A stretch of DNA of 64,000 nucleotides from Salibacterium salarium (GCF_030813635.1 NZ_JAUSUM010000003.1:124001-188000), one strand, 5' to 3'; counted from the stretch's first letter, positions 47,089-56,050 are shown. Program-made: numbers and translations. The notes: generated by a model not told the origin, from the letters alone.

Positions 47089-47106
47089 AAACTTGTACGT
47101 ATAAGT
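47089..47106. promoter_or_regulatory. AraR box of araL-araM
   Basis: AAACTTGTACGTATAAGT lies 23 bp upstream of the araL start codon and repeats exactly the site at 43333-43349. Confidence 0.75.
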
Positions 47107-47173
47107 TAAGTATATTTCCATCAACAGAAATTGTCAATTTCACTTCATGTCAAACGAATATTCTAATAAATAA

Positions 47174-47570
47174 TGGGCTGGGACTAAACCTTTATAAGAT
47201 AGAAAAATGCCGAACGATTTTACAAAATCGTTCGGCATTTTTCGTTCCTAAGACAAATCGCTGCGCCAAAATACTTCGCTTTCACTCCAGAGCACAAGAG
47301 CGACATCGGCTCCCTGCGGATCACCGTGTCTCCTTTGCCGCGGGCACGGCTCGAAAAGAGAAAGATCGGCTAAAAGCGGCACGTCCTGTACCAACGCCGA
47401 TCTGACCCGCATCCTGCGGGCCCTCGGCAGAAAACCCCTGCCTGCGGGGTCTCGAGACACGTGCTTTTCCTGCAGGAGTCGAAGCATTTTGGCTCCGCTA
47501 ATATGCAGCTCTTGACCAGCGCAAGACATTCGTGTTTACTACCGCATATTTTTCTTTTGTCCCAACCTCA
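47174..47570. repeat. GC-rich interspersed element with imperfect terminal inverted repeats
   Basis: Left end GGGCTGGGACTAAA and right end TTTTGTCCCAACC are inverted copies (GGNTGGGACNAAA). The 397-bp interior is much richer in G and C than its surroundings and full of hairpins: AAAAATGCCGAACGATTTT stem (47203-47242), the module shared with 14955-15016 (47363-47425), and CCCC-TGCCTG-CGGGG. No reading frame with normal codon use is present. It looks like a non-autonomous mobile element or structured RNA repeat common in Bacillaceae, as I recall. Confidence 0.65.
47363..47425 (+). repeat. Structured repeat module, copy B
   Basis: Pairs AGATCGGC with GCCGATCT and CCCGC with GCGGG around the conserved core CACGTCCTGT. 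The same two stems exist in copy A (14955-15016) with different but still complementary bases. Confidence 0.7.
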
Positions 47571-47586
47571 TTCATAAACGGTGATG

Positions 47587-48345
47587 TTACACAGAAGTAA
47601 TACCTCCGTCAATTGGAAAAACAGCTCCGTTTGTAAAGTTCACATCACTTCCAAGCAAAAATGTTACAAGGTTAGCTACTTCTTCGGGTGTTCCATAGCG
47701 ATTCGCTGGAATTCCTGATTTAACCTGATCTGCCGCTTCCTCTGATCCTTGCGTGAAACGATCCATCATATTTGTTGCAGTAGGACCAGGTGCTATAGCG
47801 TTGACACGAATATTTTGACTCGCATATTCTCCAGCTGCTGTTTTTGTTAACCCTACAATACTATGTTTCGTTGCTGAATACGGACTGACACCTGGTGAAC
47901 CATCGAGCGCTGCATTAGAAGCAGTGTTTACAATAGCCCCGCCTCCATTTTGGAGCATTTCCTGAATGACATATTTCAGTCCATAGAACGCTCCCTTCAA
48001 GTTAATATCAACTACTTTTTCAAAAATATCTTCTGGATAATCAGCAAGAGGCGTCACTTTTCCTTCAATCCCAGCATTGTTAAAGAACATGTCAATCGAT
48101 CCAAAAGTTTCCTTTGTCTTCTTCACATATGCTTTTACATCTTCTAGATTACTTACATCCGTTTTAACAAAAATCGCTTTTCTTCCTAATTCTTCAATTA
48201 ATCGTACACTTTCTTCCCCTGCTTCTTCTGAAATATCAGCTATTGTGACGTTAGCCCCTTTTCTGGCTAGGGAAAGTGCGGTTTGTCTACCAATTCCACT
48301 TCCTCCACCTGTAATAATAGCTGTTTTATTATTATAATCACTCAT
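47587..48345 (-). CDS. SDR-family NAD(P)-dependent oxidoreductase
   Basis: 252 residues. Cofactor motif TGGGSGIGRQTALSL at residues 11-25, an acidic residue after beta-2 (ADISEE) that favours NAD(H), NNAG in FFNNAGIEGKV, and the active-site S, YSATK. The C-terminal FTNGAVFPIDGG is typical of glucose/3-oxoacyl-reductase-like SDRs. Substrate unknown. RBS AAAGGGG. It stands alone between the repeat element and the divergent chemotaxis gene. Confidence 0.86.
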   Translation of the reverse strand: MSDYNNKTAIITGGGSGIGRQTALSLARKGANVTIADISEEAGEESVRLIEELGRKAIFVKTDVSNLEDVKAYVKKTKETFGSIDMFFNNAGIEGKVTPLADYPEDIFEKVVDINLKGAFYGLKYVIQEMLQNGGGAIVNTASNAALDGSPGVSPYSATKHSIVGLTKTAAGEYASQNIRVNAIAPGPTATNMMDRFTQGSEEAADQVKSGIPANRYGTPEEVANLVTFLLGSDVNFTNGAVFPIDGGITSV

Positions 48346-48567
48346 ATTTCATACCCCTTTCTATATCTACACAACTATTATCCTATATAAGAAATGAAAA
48401 ATCTATAAAAAAAACTTATAGCTGAATGTCCTTCCTTATTATTAGGACCATATTACCTTAATTGCTCAATATACGGAAAATAATTGTGTTTTTTTCTCTG
48501 AAAATATATACTTATTTACTAGTATAATAGTTATATTATTATGGATATATTCTTAGGAGGATTTATA

Positions 48568-49398
48568 TTGAATATTTTTGATTCACTGATTACAGCGGTC
48601 CCATATATAAAAGAAATCATGCGCGAAGAAGTAATGATTACAATATTTGACCATGAAAAATATGTTTTCTATGCCCCAAGTAAAGACTTGGACTTCAAGC
48701 ACAAAAAAGGAGATCCTCTTCCACCGAAATATCAAAACTTTCAAATGGTTGATAGTACGAAAACAGTCGTTGTCAAAGTTCCAGAAGAAGAATTCGGTGT
48801 TCCGTTTGAATCTGTCTCTATTCCAATAAAAGATGAAAACGGGACATTAGTAGGCGGATTAAATGCGGCAATAAGTACGAAAAATCAAGATACACTCACA
48901 ACTATTATCGGGGACATTCAAGGCATCTCCAACGGGCTTGTAGATAAGATTCAACATATCGCTGCCCATTCTGAAGAACTTTCTGCAACCAGTAACCAAA
49001 TCTCACAAAATGCAGATGAAGCCGTAAAAAAATCATCTAATGTTACAAACATCACAGGGGTTATCAAAGGAATATCTGAACAAACCAATCTATTAGGACT
49101 TAACGCTGCAATTGAAGCTGCCAGAGTAGGAAAAGACGGAGCTGGTTTTGGTGTTGTTGCCGACGAAGTACGTAAGCTGTCAACAGACACGAAGGACGCT
49201 ACTGCCAATGTTGAAGATGCTCTCCAACAAATAAAAGGGTCGATTGAAAGCATGTACACAGATTTTAGTGAAATCGCCAACTCTTCTCAAGAAGAAGCAA
49301 AGCTTGTCACAGAATTCATGGAAGAAATGGAAAAGTTAAATAAAGCAACGGAAGATATGAAGAAATTTACCGAAAAAATAGTAAGCTACGAAAATTAA
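48568..49398 (+). CDS. Soluble methyl-accepting chemotaxis-type transducer (YfmS-like)
   Basis: 276 residues with no membrane segment. The first 110 residues form a small sensor-like domain ([14 protein letters not shown], then [20 protein letters not shown]), and the rest is a shortened MCP signalling hairpin with the CheA/CheW-binding tip [23 protein letters not shown] and transmembrane parts are absent, as in B. subtilis YfmS. It likely senses an intracellular or membrane-linked signal and feeds the chemotaxis kinase. Start is the TTG at 48568 with GGAGG 7 bp upstream; the frame from 48541 is rejected because the ribosome site lies within it. Confidence 0.87.
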   Translation: MNIFDSLITAVPYIKEIMREEVMITIFDHEKYVFYAPSKDLDFKHKKGDPLPPKYQNFQMVDSTKTVVVKVPEEEFGVPFESVSIPIKDENGTLVGGLNAAISTKNQDTLTTIIGDIQGISNGLVDKIQHIAAHSEELSATSNQISQNADEAVKKSSNVTNITGVIKGISEQTNLLGLNAAIEAARVGKDGAGFGVVADEVRKLSTDTKDATANVEDALQQIKGSIESMYTDFSEIANSSQEEAKLVTEFMEEMEKLNKATEDMKKFTEKIVSYEN

Positions 49399-49424
49399 TC
49401 ACCATTCATCATACACTAATAAAG

Positions 49425-49457
49425 GCGGGACAGTGAATGAACACTGCCCCGCTCCTC
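49425..49457. terminator. Bidirectional terminator
   Basis: GCGGG-CAGTG pairs with CACTG-CCCGC around AATGAA between the convergent chemotaxis and marR-like genes; the T run is modest. Confidence 0.7.
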
Positions 49458-49463
49458 TTACCC

Positions 49464-49922
49464 TCACTTATTTTCTTCATTATCTAACTTTGAGATGACT
49501 TCTTGTAGCTGAAATACGGATTCGTTTAGTTTTTGTAAGTCGTAGTCCTCCAACTCACCAAGACGTATTTGAATTTCATTTTCCAGTAGCGATTGGTGTT
49601 CTTTTAAATATGCCACCCCACCATCAGTCAACTGTAAATATTTTAACCTTTTATCTTTTTGAGCAGGAACTAAAGTGACAAACTCCTTTTTTTCCAACTT
49701 TTGCACCAAAGGGGTTAAATTTGATTTCAGTATACTTAACCTTTTTCCCACTTCCGTTAATGTTAAATCTCCGTTTTCCCCTAACGTTTTTAAAATAAAA
49801 AAATGGGTAATATTTAAATCACTTTGTTGAGTTACTTTTGAAGTTGGAAATAATTTTTTATTAATTAATGGAAATATAGACAGAAGGTTTTTAGCTATGT
49901 TCTTATGACTCCATTCGCTCAT
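49464..49922 (-). CDS. MarR-family regulator
   Basis: 152 residues. Winged helix centre: LTLTEVGKRLSILKSNLTPL (about residues 62-81), then LEKKEFVTLVPAQKDKRLKY, with helices at both ends for dimerisation. It is divergent from a DrrA/DrrB-like exporter and probably represses it, releasing on binding a toxic compound. Start at 49922 follows GGAGGTATCAT; the longer frame to 49967 has no site. A TTATG-N4-CATAA palindrome lies in the divergent region. Confidence 0.88.
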   Translation of the reverse strand: MSEWSHKNIAKNLLSIFPLINKKLFPTSKVTQQSDLNITHFFILKTLGENGDLTLTEVGKRLSILKSNLTPLVQKLEKKEFVTLVPAQKDKRLKYLQLTDGGVAYLKEHQSLLENEIQIRLGELEDYDLQKLNESVFQLQEVISKLDNEENK

Positions 49923-49977
49923 ATGATACCTCCATATCTGACGTTTGACAGAACTAACAAATATCATGATAATAAAG

Positions 49978-49991
49978 TTATGATAACATAA
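49978..49991. promoter_or_regulatory. Possible MarR operator
   Basis: TTATGATAACATAA (TTATG-N4-CATAA) lies just upstream of a TATAAT box at 49997-50002 for the exporter operon, where a repressor would block RNA polymerase. Confidence 0.5.
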
Positions 49992-50029
49992 CTAATTATA
50001 ATTTTTAATCTAGATGAGCAGGTGACAGA

Positions 50030-50962
50030 ATGAATAATATCATTGAAGTCAGCCAGTTAAATAAACATTATAAGGATACACATGCCGTCAAGGATGTGAA
50101 CTTTGAAGTGAAGCAAGGGGAAATTTTCGGTTTCCTTGGACCAAATGGAGCAGGAAAGAGTACTACGATCAATATGATCTGCACGATGCTCGCTCCAAGC
50201 AGTGGTTCGATAGACATTAACGGGTTCAATGTCACAAAACAGAAAAATAAAGTCCGCGAAAGTATCGGAATTATTTTTCAAGAAAATACACTCGATGAAA
50301 AATTGACCGCTGGCGAAAATTTAATGCTTCATTGTAAATTTTACAAGGTACCAAAAGAAAAAAGGGAGGCACGGATTCAAGAAGTTCTAGAAATCGTCGA
50401 TCTCGTTGATAATAAATCTAAAAAGGTAGAAACATTTTCCGGTGGAATGAAACGTCGGCTCGAAATTGCACGCGGCCTTCTACACTATCCGAAAGTTTTA
50501 TTTTTAGACGAACCAACCGTTGGACTCGATCCACAAACAAGAGCCCATATTTGGGAATATATATTACGATTAAAAAGAAAAGAAGGCATCACTATGTTTC
50601 TGACAACCCACTATTTAGACGAAGCAGAAATTAGCGACCGCATCGCCATTATGGATCACGGAGAAATAATTACCATAAACAGTCCCGCTCAGTTAAAACA
50701 GAGTCTAGGCGGAGATATCATCGAATTATCCACTAAAGATAATGACCAGGCACTTCAAGAAATAAATGAAAACATTTCCGAAGCAGATGTAACCATTCAA
50801 GACGACACGATTCAAATGAAAGTTGCCAATAGTGATGACTTCATTTCTGATTTTATTAAACAGCTTGACGTACCAATTACACGATTGAATATACGAAAAC
50901 CTACTCTGAATGATGTATTTCTCGCATTCACTGGACGAACGATTCAGCACGAAGAAAATTGA
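50030..50962 (+). CDS. ABC exporter ATPase, DrrA-like
   Basis: 310 residues. Walker A GPNGAGKST, signature FSGGMKRRLEIARGLL, Walker B VLFLDEPTVGLDPQ, H-loop in TTHYLDEAE. The extra C-terminal 90 residues, ending RKPTLNDVFLAFTGR, are typical of DrrA-type drug-export ATPases. Works with the permease encoded 30 bp downstream; likely exports an antibiotic or lipid-like compound. MarR control suggests induction by the compound. Confidence 0.92.
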   Translation: MNNIIEVSQLNKHYKDTHAVKDVNFEVKQGEIFGFLGPNGAGKSTTINMICTMLAPSSGSIDINGFNVTKQKNKVRESIGIIFQENTLDEKLTAGENLMLHCKFYKVPKEKREARIQEVLEIVDLVDNKSKKVETFSGGMKRRLEIARGLLHYPKVLFLDEPTVGLDPQTRAHIWEYILRLKRKEGITMFLTTHYLDEAEISDRIAIMDHGEIITINSPAQLKQSLGGDIIELSTKDNDQALQEINENISEADVTIQDDTIQMKVANSDDFISDFIKQLDVPITRLNIRKPTLNDVFLAFTGRTIQHEEN

Positions 50963-50992
50963 GGATTCTGCTTTTGTATAGGAGGACTTCCA

Positions 50993-51817
50993 TTGGAAGG
51001 AATAATTGGGATATGGCAGCGCGATGTAAAAAAGTTTTTTAGAGATAGAGCCCGCTTATTTGGTTCATTTACGATGCCTATTTTATTTTTGTTAATATTT
51101 GGCGGCGGTATGAGCGGTACAATGGAAAATCTAATAGGCGGGGGGATGGAAGGAGAAACGGATTTTCAATACGTCCAATTTGTATTTCCCGGCATTGTAG
51201 CTATGACTTTATTAATGACGTCCGTATTTTCTTCTTTATCTATTATAGAAGATAAAGATTTCGGTTATATGAAAGAAATATTGGTCTCCCCTGTATCTAG
51301 AGTAAACATAGCGATCGGGAAAATGCTCGGAGCATCCACCGTCGCTTTCCTGCAAGGAATAATGATGTTTCTTTTAATACCTTTTCTCGGAATAAGTTAC
51401 GATATCACTTCACTACTGCAAGTATTACCGTTTATGTTTTTATTAGCTTGTGCGCTTTCATCCGTCGGTCTATTAATTGCTAGTTTTCTTAAATCAACCC
51501 AGGGATTTCAATTGATTGTACAGTTACTTGTTATGCCGATGGTTTTTTTGTCCGGTGCTCTTTTTCCAGTCAGTAACATGCCTAGTTGGATGGATATTAT
51601 AGTCAAAATAAATCCCGTCACATACGGCGTCGACGTAATGAAAAAAGTTATGATTGACGTAGAATCGCTAACTCCTGCTGTGCGTGAAGCTATGGGACTT
51701 AACTTATCTATTTTCGGACGCAGCATCACGGTTTTTGAGGAAGTCCTGTTTATGCTTGGATTTACAACCATTCTCGTACTGCTCGCCACTCTCAGCTTCC
51801 GACGTTCAAACGCATAA
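50993..51817 (+). CDS. ABC-2 exporter permease, DrrB-like
   Basis: 274 residues with six membrane helices. It begins EGIIGIWQRDVKKFFRDRAR, a basic cytosolic start, and has the family segment VMPMVFLSGALFPVSNMPSW (about residues 179-198), where MKEILVSPVSR marks the coupling loop. Start is a TTG with GGAGG 7 bp upstream. With the ATPase it makes a two-gene exporter of the daunorubicin-resistance type. Confidence 0.9.
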   Translation: MEGIIGIWQRDVKKFFRDRARLFGSFTMPILFLLIFGGGMSGTMENLIGGGMEGETDFQYVQFVFPGIVAMTLLMTSVFSSLSIIEDKDFGYMKEILVSPVSRVNIAIGKMLGASTVAFLQGIMMFLLIPFLGISYDITSLLQVLPFMFLLACALSSVGLLIASFLKSTQGFQLIVQLLVMPMVFLSGALFPVSNMPSWMDIIVKINPVTYGVDVMKKVMIDVESLTPAVREAMGLNLSIFGRSITVFEEVLFMLGFTTILVLLATLSFRRSNA

Positions 51818-51818
51818 C

Positions 51819-51856
51819 AAAAGGTCGCCTCTATGCAATTAGGGCGACCTTTTTTC
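51819..51856. terminator. Bidirectional terminator
   Basis: AAAAGGTCGCC pairs with GGCGACCTTTT around 13 bases, between the exporter permease (+) and the phospholipase-D-like gene (-). Confidence 0.9.
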
Positions 51857-51857
51857 A

Positions 51858-53318
51858 TTAAAAACTAGAAATACCGCTCCACTCTTGAAAACGATATAAA
51901 AGATAACGGAAACGGGAGTCATCAACATATGTCTCATAATCATCTGTATACCTGTGGTCTTCATTCGTCCACAACCGCTCAAAATATTGATCTACCTCGT
52001 TCATTACTTCTGTTTCAGAGGAAGCTTTGATTTTCACATCTGTTTCCAAATTGAAATCACCCATATTTCTTTTTGTAAAATTGGATGAACCTCCAATCAA
52101 CACGTCTTCCCGTTCATTCTCTATGTAGACCATCTTTGTGTGAAATTGTTCCCCATCTGTCCGGTACCATCTAACATTGATATCCCCTTCTGATTTAGAA
52201 ACAAGTTCATAGGCCACTGGGCGGTTAGGAATACCATTCTTTTCTCTTCCAAACGCATCTTTATTAGCATCTAATAAAACATTCACCACGACTCCTCGGT
52301 TGGACGCTTGCAGTAAAGATTCAATCACATCCCGATCCGATAAATAAAAAGCCCCTAATGTAACAGTTTCCCCTTCCTTTGCTTGATCGATTTCTTGGAG
52401 AACATGCTTCTCAATTTTACCTTCTGTTAGCAATTGAATGCTATAATCCCCCTCTTCCGGAGACGTAGGTTCTGGTTCCAAAGAGGAAAACAACGCTTCG
52501 TCTGCACCTGACATTTCGGCAACCGTTTGTTCTGTTTCTAACATGTCCTCTAATATTTCACCCTCAAAAACAAAACCAATATTCGAATGATAACCGCTCG
52601 CATCATGAACATTGCCAGAGGTAACCATTCCATGATTTTCGGTAATTAACGTCTTGCGGTGATTTGCTTTAAAATTTATCAATTCTAAGTAAGAACGTGC
52701 TGTTACATCTGGGGCATCCGGACTGAATGGGTTCGGAAGCCATCCTGTTCCCTCTGTTCCAAACCATTGTAGAAATGTCCTATAGAAACCGGAGTATACT
52801 GGATTAGAATCCCGTAACGGCTTCATATTTGAAAATAAGACGGAGATGTCATGGTTCTCTAATGTCGTCAAAATATCTGTCGAGTACGATCCATAAAATG
52901 TATTAATACGATCCGTTATGACAATAATCTCTATATTTTCGTTTTCTTGCCTTTTCTCCACCAACGCATCAACAATCTTTTCGGACAAACCTGGGAAATC
53001 CATCGATTGATCATACTGTTTGTTAAACAAAAACATATCTAACACAACGAAATCCTCTGCTTCATCAATCAACTCAATCATGCGGTCAAAAATCATTTGT
53101 TCTTGATAACTTTCTCCGTCTTCATGGTATGTAACGTCTCGTAAAAATTCAACCTCATCTACTTTATGTGTTTCCCCTTCATAAGAAACACCATCCGGGA
53201 GAGGTTTTAAAAAACCATAAACGGAATTAACGATAACAAGGATGAAAAGAATTCCTAACAAGCCAACACTGACTTGCCAACGTCTGCTGGTTTTCAAATT
53301 CTCTCTCATCGCTTTCAT
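51858..53318 (-). CDS. Membrane-anchored phospholipase D-like protein
   Basis: 486 residues. One N-terminal membrane helix (about residues 17-35), then two phospholipase-D halves. The second HKD motif is complete: HTKMVYIENEREDVLIGGSSN. The first is NHRKTLI...VTSGN, in a similar arrangement. It belongs with cardiolipin-synthase-like transphosphatidylases but is of the extracytoplasmic single-helix type rather than the two-helix ClsA form. Possible roles are phospholipid exchange or cleavage outside the membrane; substrate unproven. The outer domain is acidic. Reads alone. Confidence 0.82.
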   Translation of the reverse strand: MKAMRENLKTSRRWQVSVGLLGILFILVIVNSVYGFLKPLPDGVSYEGETHKVDEVEFLRDVTYHEDGESYQEQMIFDRMIELIDEAEDFVVLDMFLFNKQYDQSMDFPGLSEKIVDALVEKRQENENIEIIVITDRINTFYGSYSTDILTTLENHDISVLFSNMKPLRDSNPVYSGFYRTFLQWFGTEGTGWLPNPFSPDAPDVTARSYLELINFKANHRKTLITENHGMVTSGNVHDASGYHSNIGFVFEGEILEDMLETEQTVAEMSGADEALFSSLEPEPTSPEEGDYSIQLLTEGKIEKHVLQEIDQAKEGETVTLGAFYLSDRDVIESLLQASNRGVVVNVLLDANKDAFGREKNGIPNRPVAYELVSKSEGDINVRWYRTDGEQFHTKMVYIENEREDVLIGGSSNFTKRNMGDFNLETDVKIKASSETEVMNEVDQYFERLWTNEDHRYTDDYETYVDDSRFRYLLYRFQEWSGISSF

Positions 53319-53766
53319 CCTAATCCCCTCTATCCTTTACATATCTAATGTTTATTTTTAATCCTCTTCTATCATAAACGATTGTTCAACGAAATCTAGA
53401 ACCTTTATTTACATTTTAATATTTTACATACTCCATTAGACTAGCAAAATGCTACTTAGATAAGTTGGATATCGAGAAATTAGGAAAAGGAAGGAACGTC
53501 ACGTTCGAGGACAGAAATAAAATGAATTCTCTTATAATTTAACATTTAGATGAATATAAAAAAGAAAATTGAATCGTTTTCGTCGAAATGCGTAGTAGAA
53601 TAATTTTTATTTTTTTGGTGAATCTAAAAAATATAAGAAGGACTTTATAATGAATGATTAAAAAATTTGGAGTCATATAGGAACATGGTATTGTCAACCG
53701 TCGTACCTAATGTGTAGTCAAAATCCAAAGTGAACATGGAATAAAAGTCAAATGAGGAGAATACAA
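53319..53766. other. Intergenic stretch without recognised gene
   Basis: A 448-bp AT-rich region between the phospholipase-D-like gene and the CBO0543-type gene. I see no open frame with a ribosome site, no strong hairpin and no tRNA. It may hold the promoter of the following gene. Confidence 0.5.
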
Positions 53767-54225
53767 ATGGGTGAAATTATTGTATCTTGGGCTTCACTTA
53801 TAGGTCCCTGGTTTTTATTAATTTTCTTAGATTCAACAAAGATTAGACGATTTTTATCAGTAGCTTTTTTCGTTTTGATGCTCAACACCATCCATTTTCA
53901 AATGGCAGAAGTATATAATTGGTGGACTGTCACCAACAATGTCTTTTTTCTTACCAATATTTCATCTTTTACATATGGTTTTCTACCTGTGACAACAATA
54001 CTTGTTTTTTATTTTACTTTCCCAAACCCATGGCTGTTTTTTGGGTTGAATATCATACTGGACGCATTTCAAGCATTTGTTATTAGCCCGCTTGTCTTTG
54101 AAAAGTTTGCTCTTTACGAACTGAACAACATGACTAACTTCGAACTCTTTCTGTTGATAATAAGCCTTATTCCCATTATTTATATTTACCAAAAATGGTA
54201 TGAAAAACGTATAGTCAATTATTAA
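53767..54225 (+). CDS. CBO0543-type small membrane protein
   Basis: 152 residues with four to five hydrophobic helices. The pattern WASLIGPWFLLIFLDSTKIR at the start, YNWWTVTNNVFFLTNISSF, then FTFPNPWLFFGLNIILDAFQ resembles the CBO0543 family of Bacillales/Clostridia membrane proteins. Function unknown. The ATG at 53767 is preferred for the GAGGA 8 bp upstream. It is directly followed by an integrase relic next to a tRNA gene, so it may be cargo of a decayed integrative element. Confidence 0.72.
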   Translation: MGEIIVSWASLIGPWFLLIFLDSTKIRRFLSVAFFVLMLNTIHFQMAEVYNWWTVTNNVFFLTNISSFTYGFLPVTTILVFYFTFPNPWLFFGLNIILDAFQAFVISPLVFEKFALYELNNMTNFELFLLIISLIPIIYIYQKWYEKRIVNY

Positions 54226-54238
54226 GAAGAGGGATTTA

Positions 54239-54458
54239 GAAAAGATACGGTTTCATGATCTTAGACATATGTCCATTACATATCTAATAGAAAAAATATT
54301 CCGATGAAGTCGATTAGTGAGCGACAAGACACTCGAGGATTGGAACTGCTATGGATATTTATGGTCACCATATAGTGGATATAGATCAATCAGCTGGATC
54401 CCATTTTAGTAAGTTTCCACAAAAAAAGAACAGAAAATTAAATTCTGCCCCAAATTAG
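54239..54458 (+). pseudogene. Remnant of a tyrosine integrase C-terminus
   Basis: In one frame 54248-54304 reads RFHDLRHMSITYLIEKIF, the HDLRH box of phage-type integrases, ending at a stop. After a short damaged segment, another frame (54321-54458) gives RHSRIGTAMDIYGHHIVDID, equivalent to the G-H-S-S-I-x-x-T-x-x-x-Y-x-H region with the catalytic tyrosine, then a basic tail and stop. So two frames and a lost piece separate the motifs: a dead integrase. The stop is 30 bp from the tRNA-Arg 3' end, the usual place for such a gene. Confidence 0.82.
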
Positions 54459-54488
54459 CCCCATATATGGATAGTGCATGTTTCTAAG

Positions 54489-54563
54489 TGGCGCCCTAGA
54501 CAGGATTCGAACCTGTGACCTACAGCTTAGGAGGCTGTTGCTCTTCCTCTGAGCTACTAGGGC
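54489..54563 (-). tRNA. tRNA-Arg (anticodon CCT)
   Basis: Full cloverleaf on the minus strand: acceptor GCCCTAG with CTAGGGC, D arm GCTC/GAGC, anticodon stem ACAGC/GCTGT with loop CTCCTAA (anticodon CCT, reading AGG), T arm ACAGG-TTCGAAT-CCTGT, discriminator G and encoded CCA. No terminator-like run is obvious, only the integrase relic beyond the 3' end. Confidence 0.96.
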
Positions 54564-55036
54564 TTGAATTAACAAACGCCATTGTCCGGTACTTTTGGAT
54601 TTTGTAAAATATGGAACAAAAATGATATGAAACACTAAACCCTTTGCAATAATCAGTGTACATTTTTATCACTTAAATGTCACGTAAAATAAAAGTTCGC
54701 TAAATTAAAAAAGTGGCACCAAACTAAAATGCTTTGCTTTTATTCTATGCAGTGTCACATTTCTCTGACTAAAACGCAGCATTTTTCTTTCATAACTTAC
54801 TTGAACGGTTCCCTGGCATATCAAAAACAACGAAGAAGCTTATTTTATACCGTTCGATCAGATAACAGACATAAAAAGAATAGGGACTTAACTCTGCTAT
54901 ATCTATACAATTCAACAGTTAATACAAAATCGATCCTGCTTCATGTTTCTAATTCAAAATCAAAATTTGTATGGAATAGATACGAGGAAAAAGGAAACAT
55001 TAAAAACGAAAACTCTTTTGACCGGAGGAATTAATC
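54564..55036. other. Intergenic stretch upstream of the DUF3231 gene
   Basis: A 473-bp AT-rich region. An open frame of about 100 codons (54729-55034) exists but has no ribosome site and odd composition; I do not call it a gene. The tRNA promoter must lie in its left part on the minus strand. GACCGGAGGAATTAATC at its right end is the ribosome site of the next gene. Confidence 0.5.
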
Positions 55037-56050
55037 GTGGAAACTTCACATGGTAACATACAGTTAACTGCAGCAGAAATAAGTCATTTATGGACGACTT
55101 ATATGAATGATAGTGGTGCCATATGTCATTTACAATATGAATTTAATATAGTAGAAGATCCAGAAATTAAACAGATTATCGAATACGCCTTAAAGTTATC
55201 CCAATCCCATCTTGAACAAATCACACAAATATTCAATAAAGAAAACTATCCTATTCCACACGGGTTTAATCTTGAAGAAGATGTTGATGTTACGGCACCA
55301 CGCTTATTTTCGAATACTTATTTTCTAAATTCCCTTAATCAACTTGGCAAGATTGGGCTGAATCAATATAGTGTAGCTTTACCTTTAGCAGTTAGGGATG
55401 ATGTTTATCATTTTTTTAGTACTTGTCTGGGCGAATCAGATAAACTTATAAAGATGACAAATGATGTTTTAAAATCAAAAGGATTGTATGTTAGATCCCC
55501 CTATCTTCCAAAGGCAGAAATGTTTGATTATGTTAAAAAACAAAGCTTTCTTACAGGTTTCTTCGGAGAAAAAAGGCCATTACTAGGAACGGAAATCACG
55601 AATCTTTATGCTAATTTCCAAAGAAACGCCTTAGGATCTGCCACAATGATGGGGTACAGTCAAATTGCCCAAGACAATGAAGTCATGCAATATTTTATAA
55701 GGGGAAAGGATCTTGCCCAAAAGCACTGTGAGATATTTGACACTTATTTAAAAGATAATGACTTATCCTCTCTTTCAATGTTGGATTCTGAGGTTACCGG
55801 GTCAACCGATTTCGTCTATTCAGACAAGAAAATGATGTTTTATTGTTCTTCTCTAAATGCCCTCAGCATTGGGTATTACGGGGCAAGCATGTCCATGAGT
55901 CCTAGAAGGGATATCGGATTAATGTACAGCAGGCTAGTCGCTGAAATCGCAAAGTATGCTGACGATGGGGCAAAACTTATGATAAAAAAGGGGTGGATGG
56001 AGGAACCACCACGGGCAATTGATCGAGAAGAACTGGCAAAGAAGAATTAA
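55037..56050 (+). CDS. DUF3231-family protein
   Basis: 337 residues, all-helical, in two homologous halves of about 165 residues. Each half starts with a similar pattern (LTAAEISHLWTTYMNDSGAI and LLGTEITNLYANFQRNALGS) and contains His/Glu-bearing helices that suggest a ferritin-like four-helix bundle. Bacillus genomes carry many DUF3231 paralogues, often linked to spores or stress; no activity is established. The start is a GTG with GGAGG 8 bp upstream. Reads alone to a terminator. Confidence 0.87.
   Translation: METSHGNIQLTAAEISHLWTTYMNDSGAICHLQYEFNIVEDPEIKQIIEYALKLSQSHLEQITQIFNKENYPIPHGFNLEEDVDVTAPRLFSNTYFLNSLNQLGKIGLNQYSVALPLAVRDDVYHFFSTCLGESDKLIKMTNDVLKSKGLYVRSPYLPKAEMFDYVKKQSFLTGFFGEKRPLLGTEITNLYANFQRNALGSATMMGYSQIAQDNEVMQYFIRGKDLAQKHCEIFDTYLKDNDLSSLSMLDSEVTGSTDFVYSDKKMMFYCSSLNALSIGYYGASMSMSPRRDIGLMYSRLVAEIAKYADDGAKLMIKKGWMEEPPRAIDREELAKKN

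Noticed and set aside
47248-47529. 93-codon minus-strand frame in the GC-rich element
   Set aside because: The region is hairpin-dense non-coding repeat; the frame is Arg/Leu-rich by composition and lacks a ribosome site.
54729-55034. 101-codon frame upstream of the DUF3231 gene
   Set aside because: No ribosome site, odd composition and it runs into the ribosome site of the next gene. It may be part of a repeat, which I cannot confirm.
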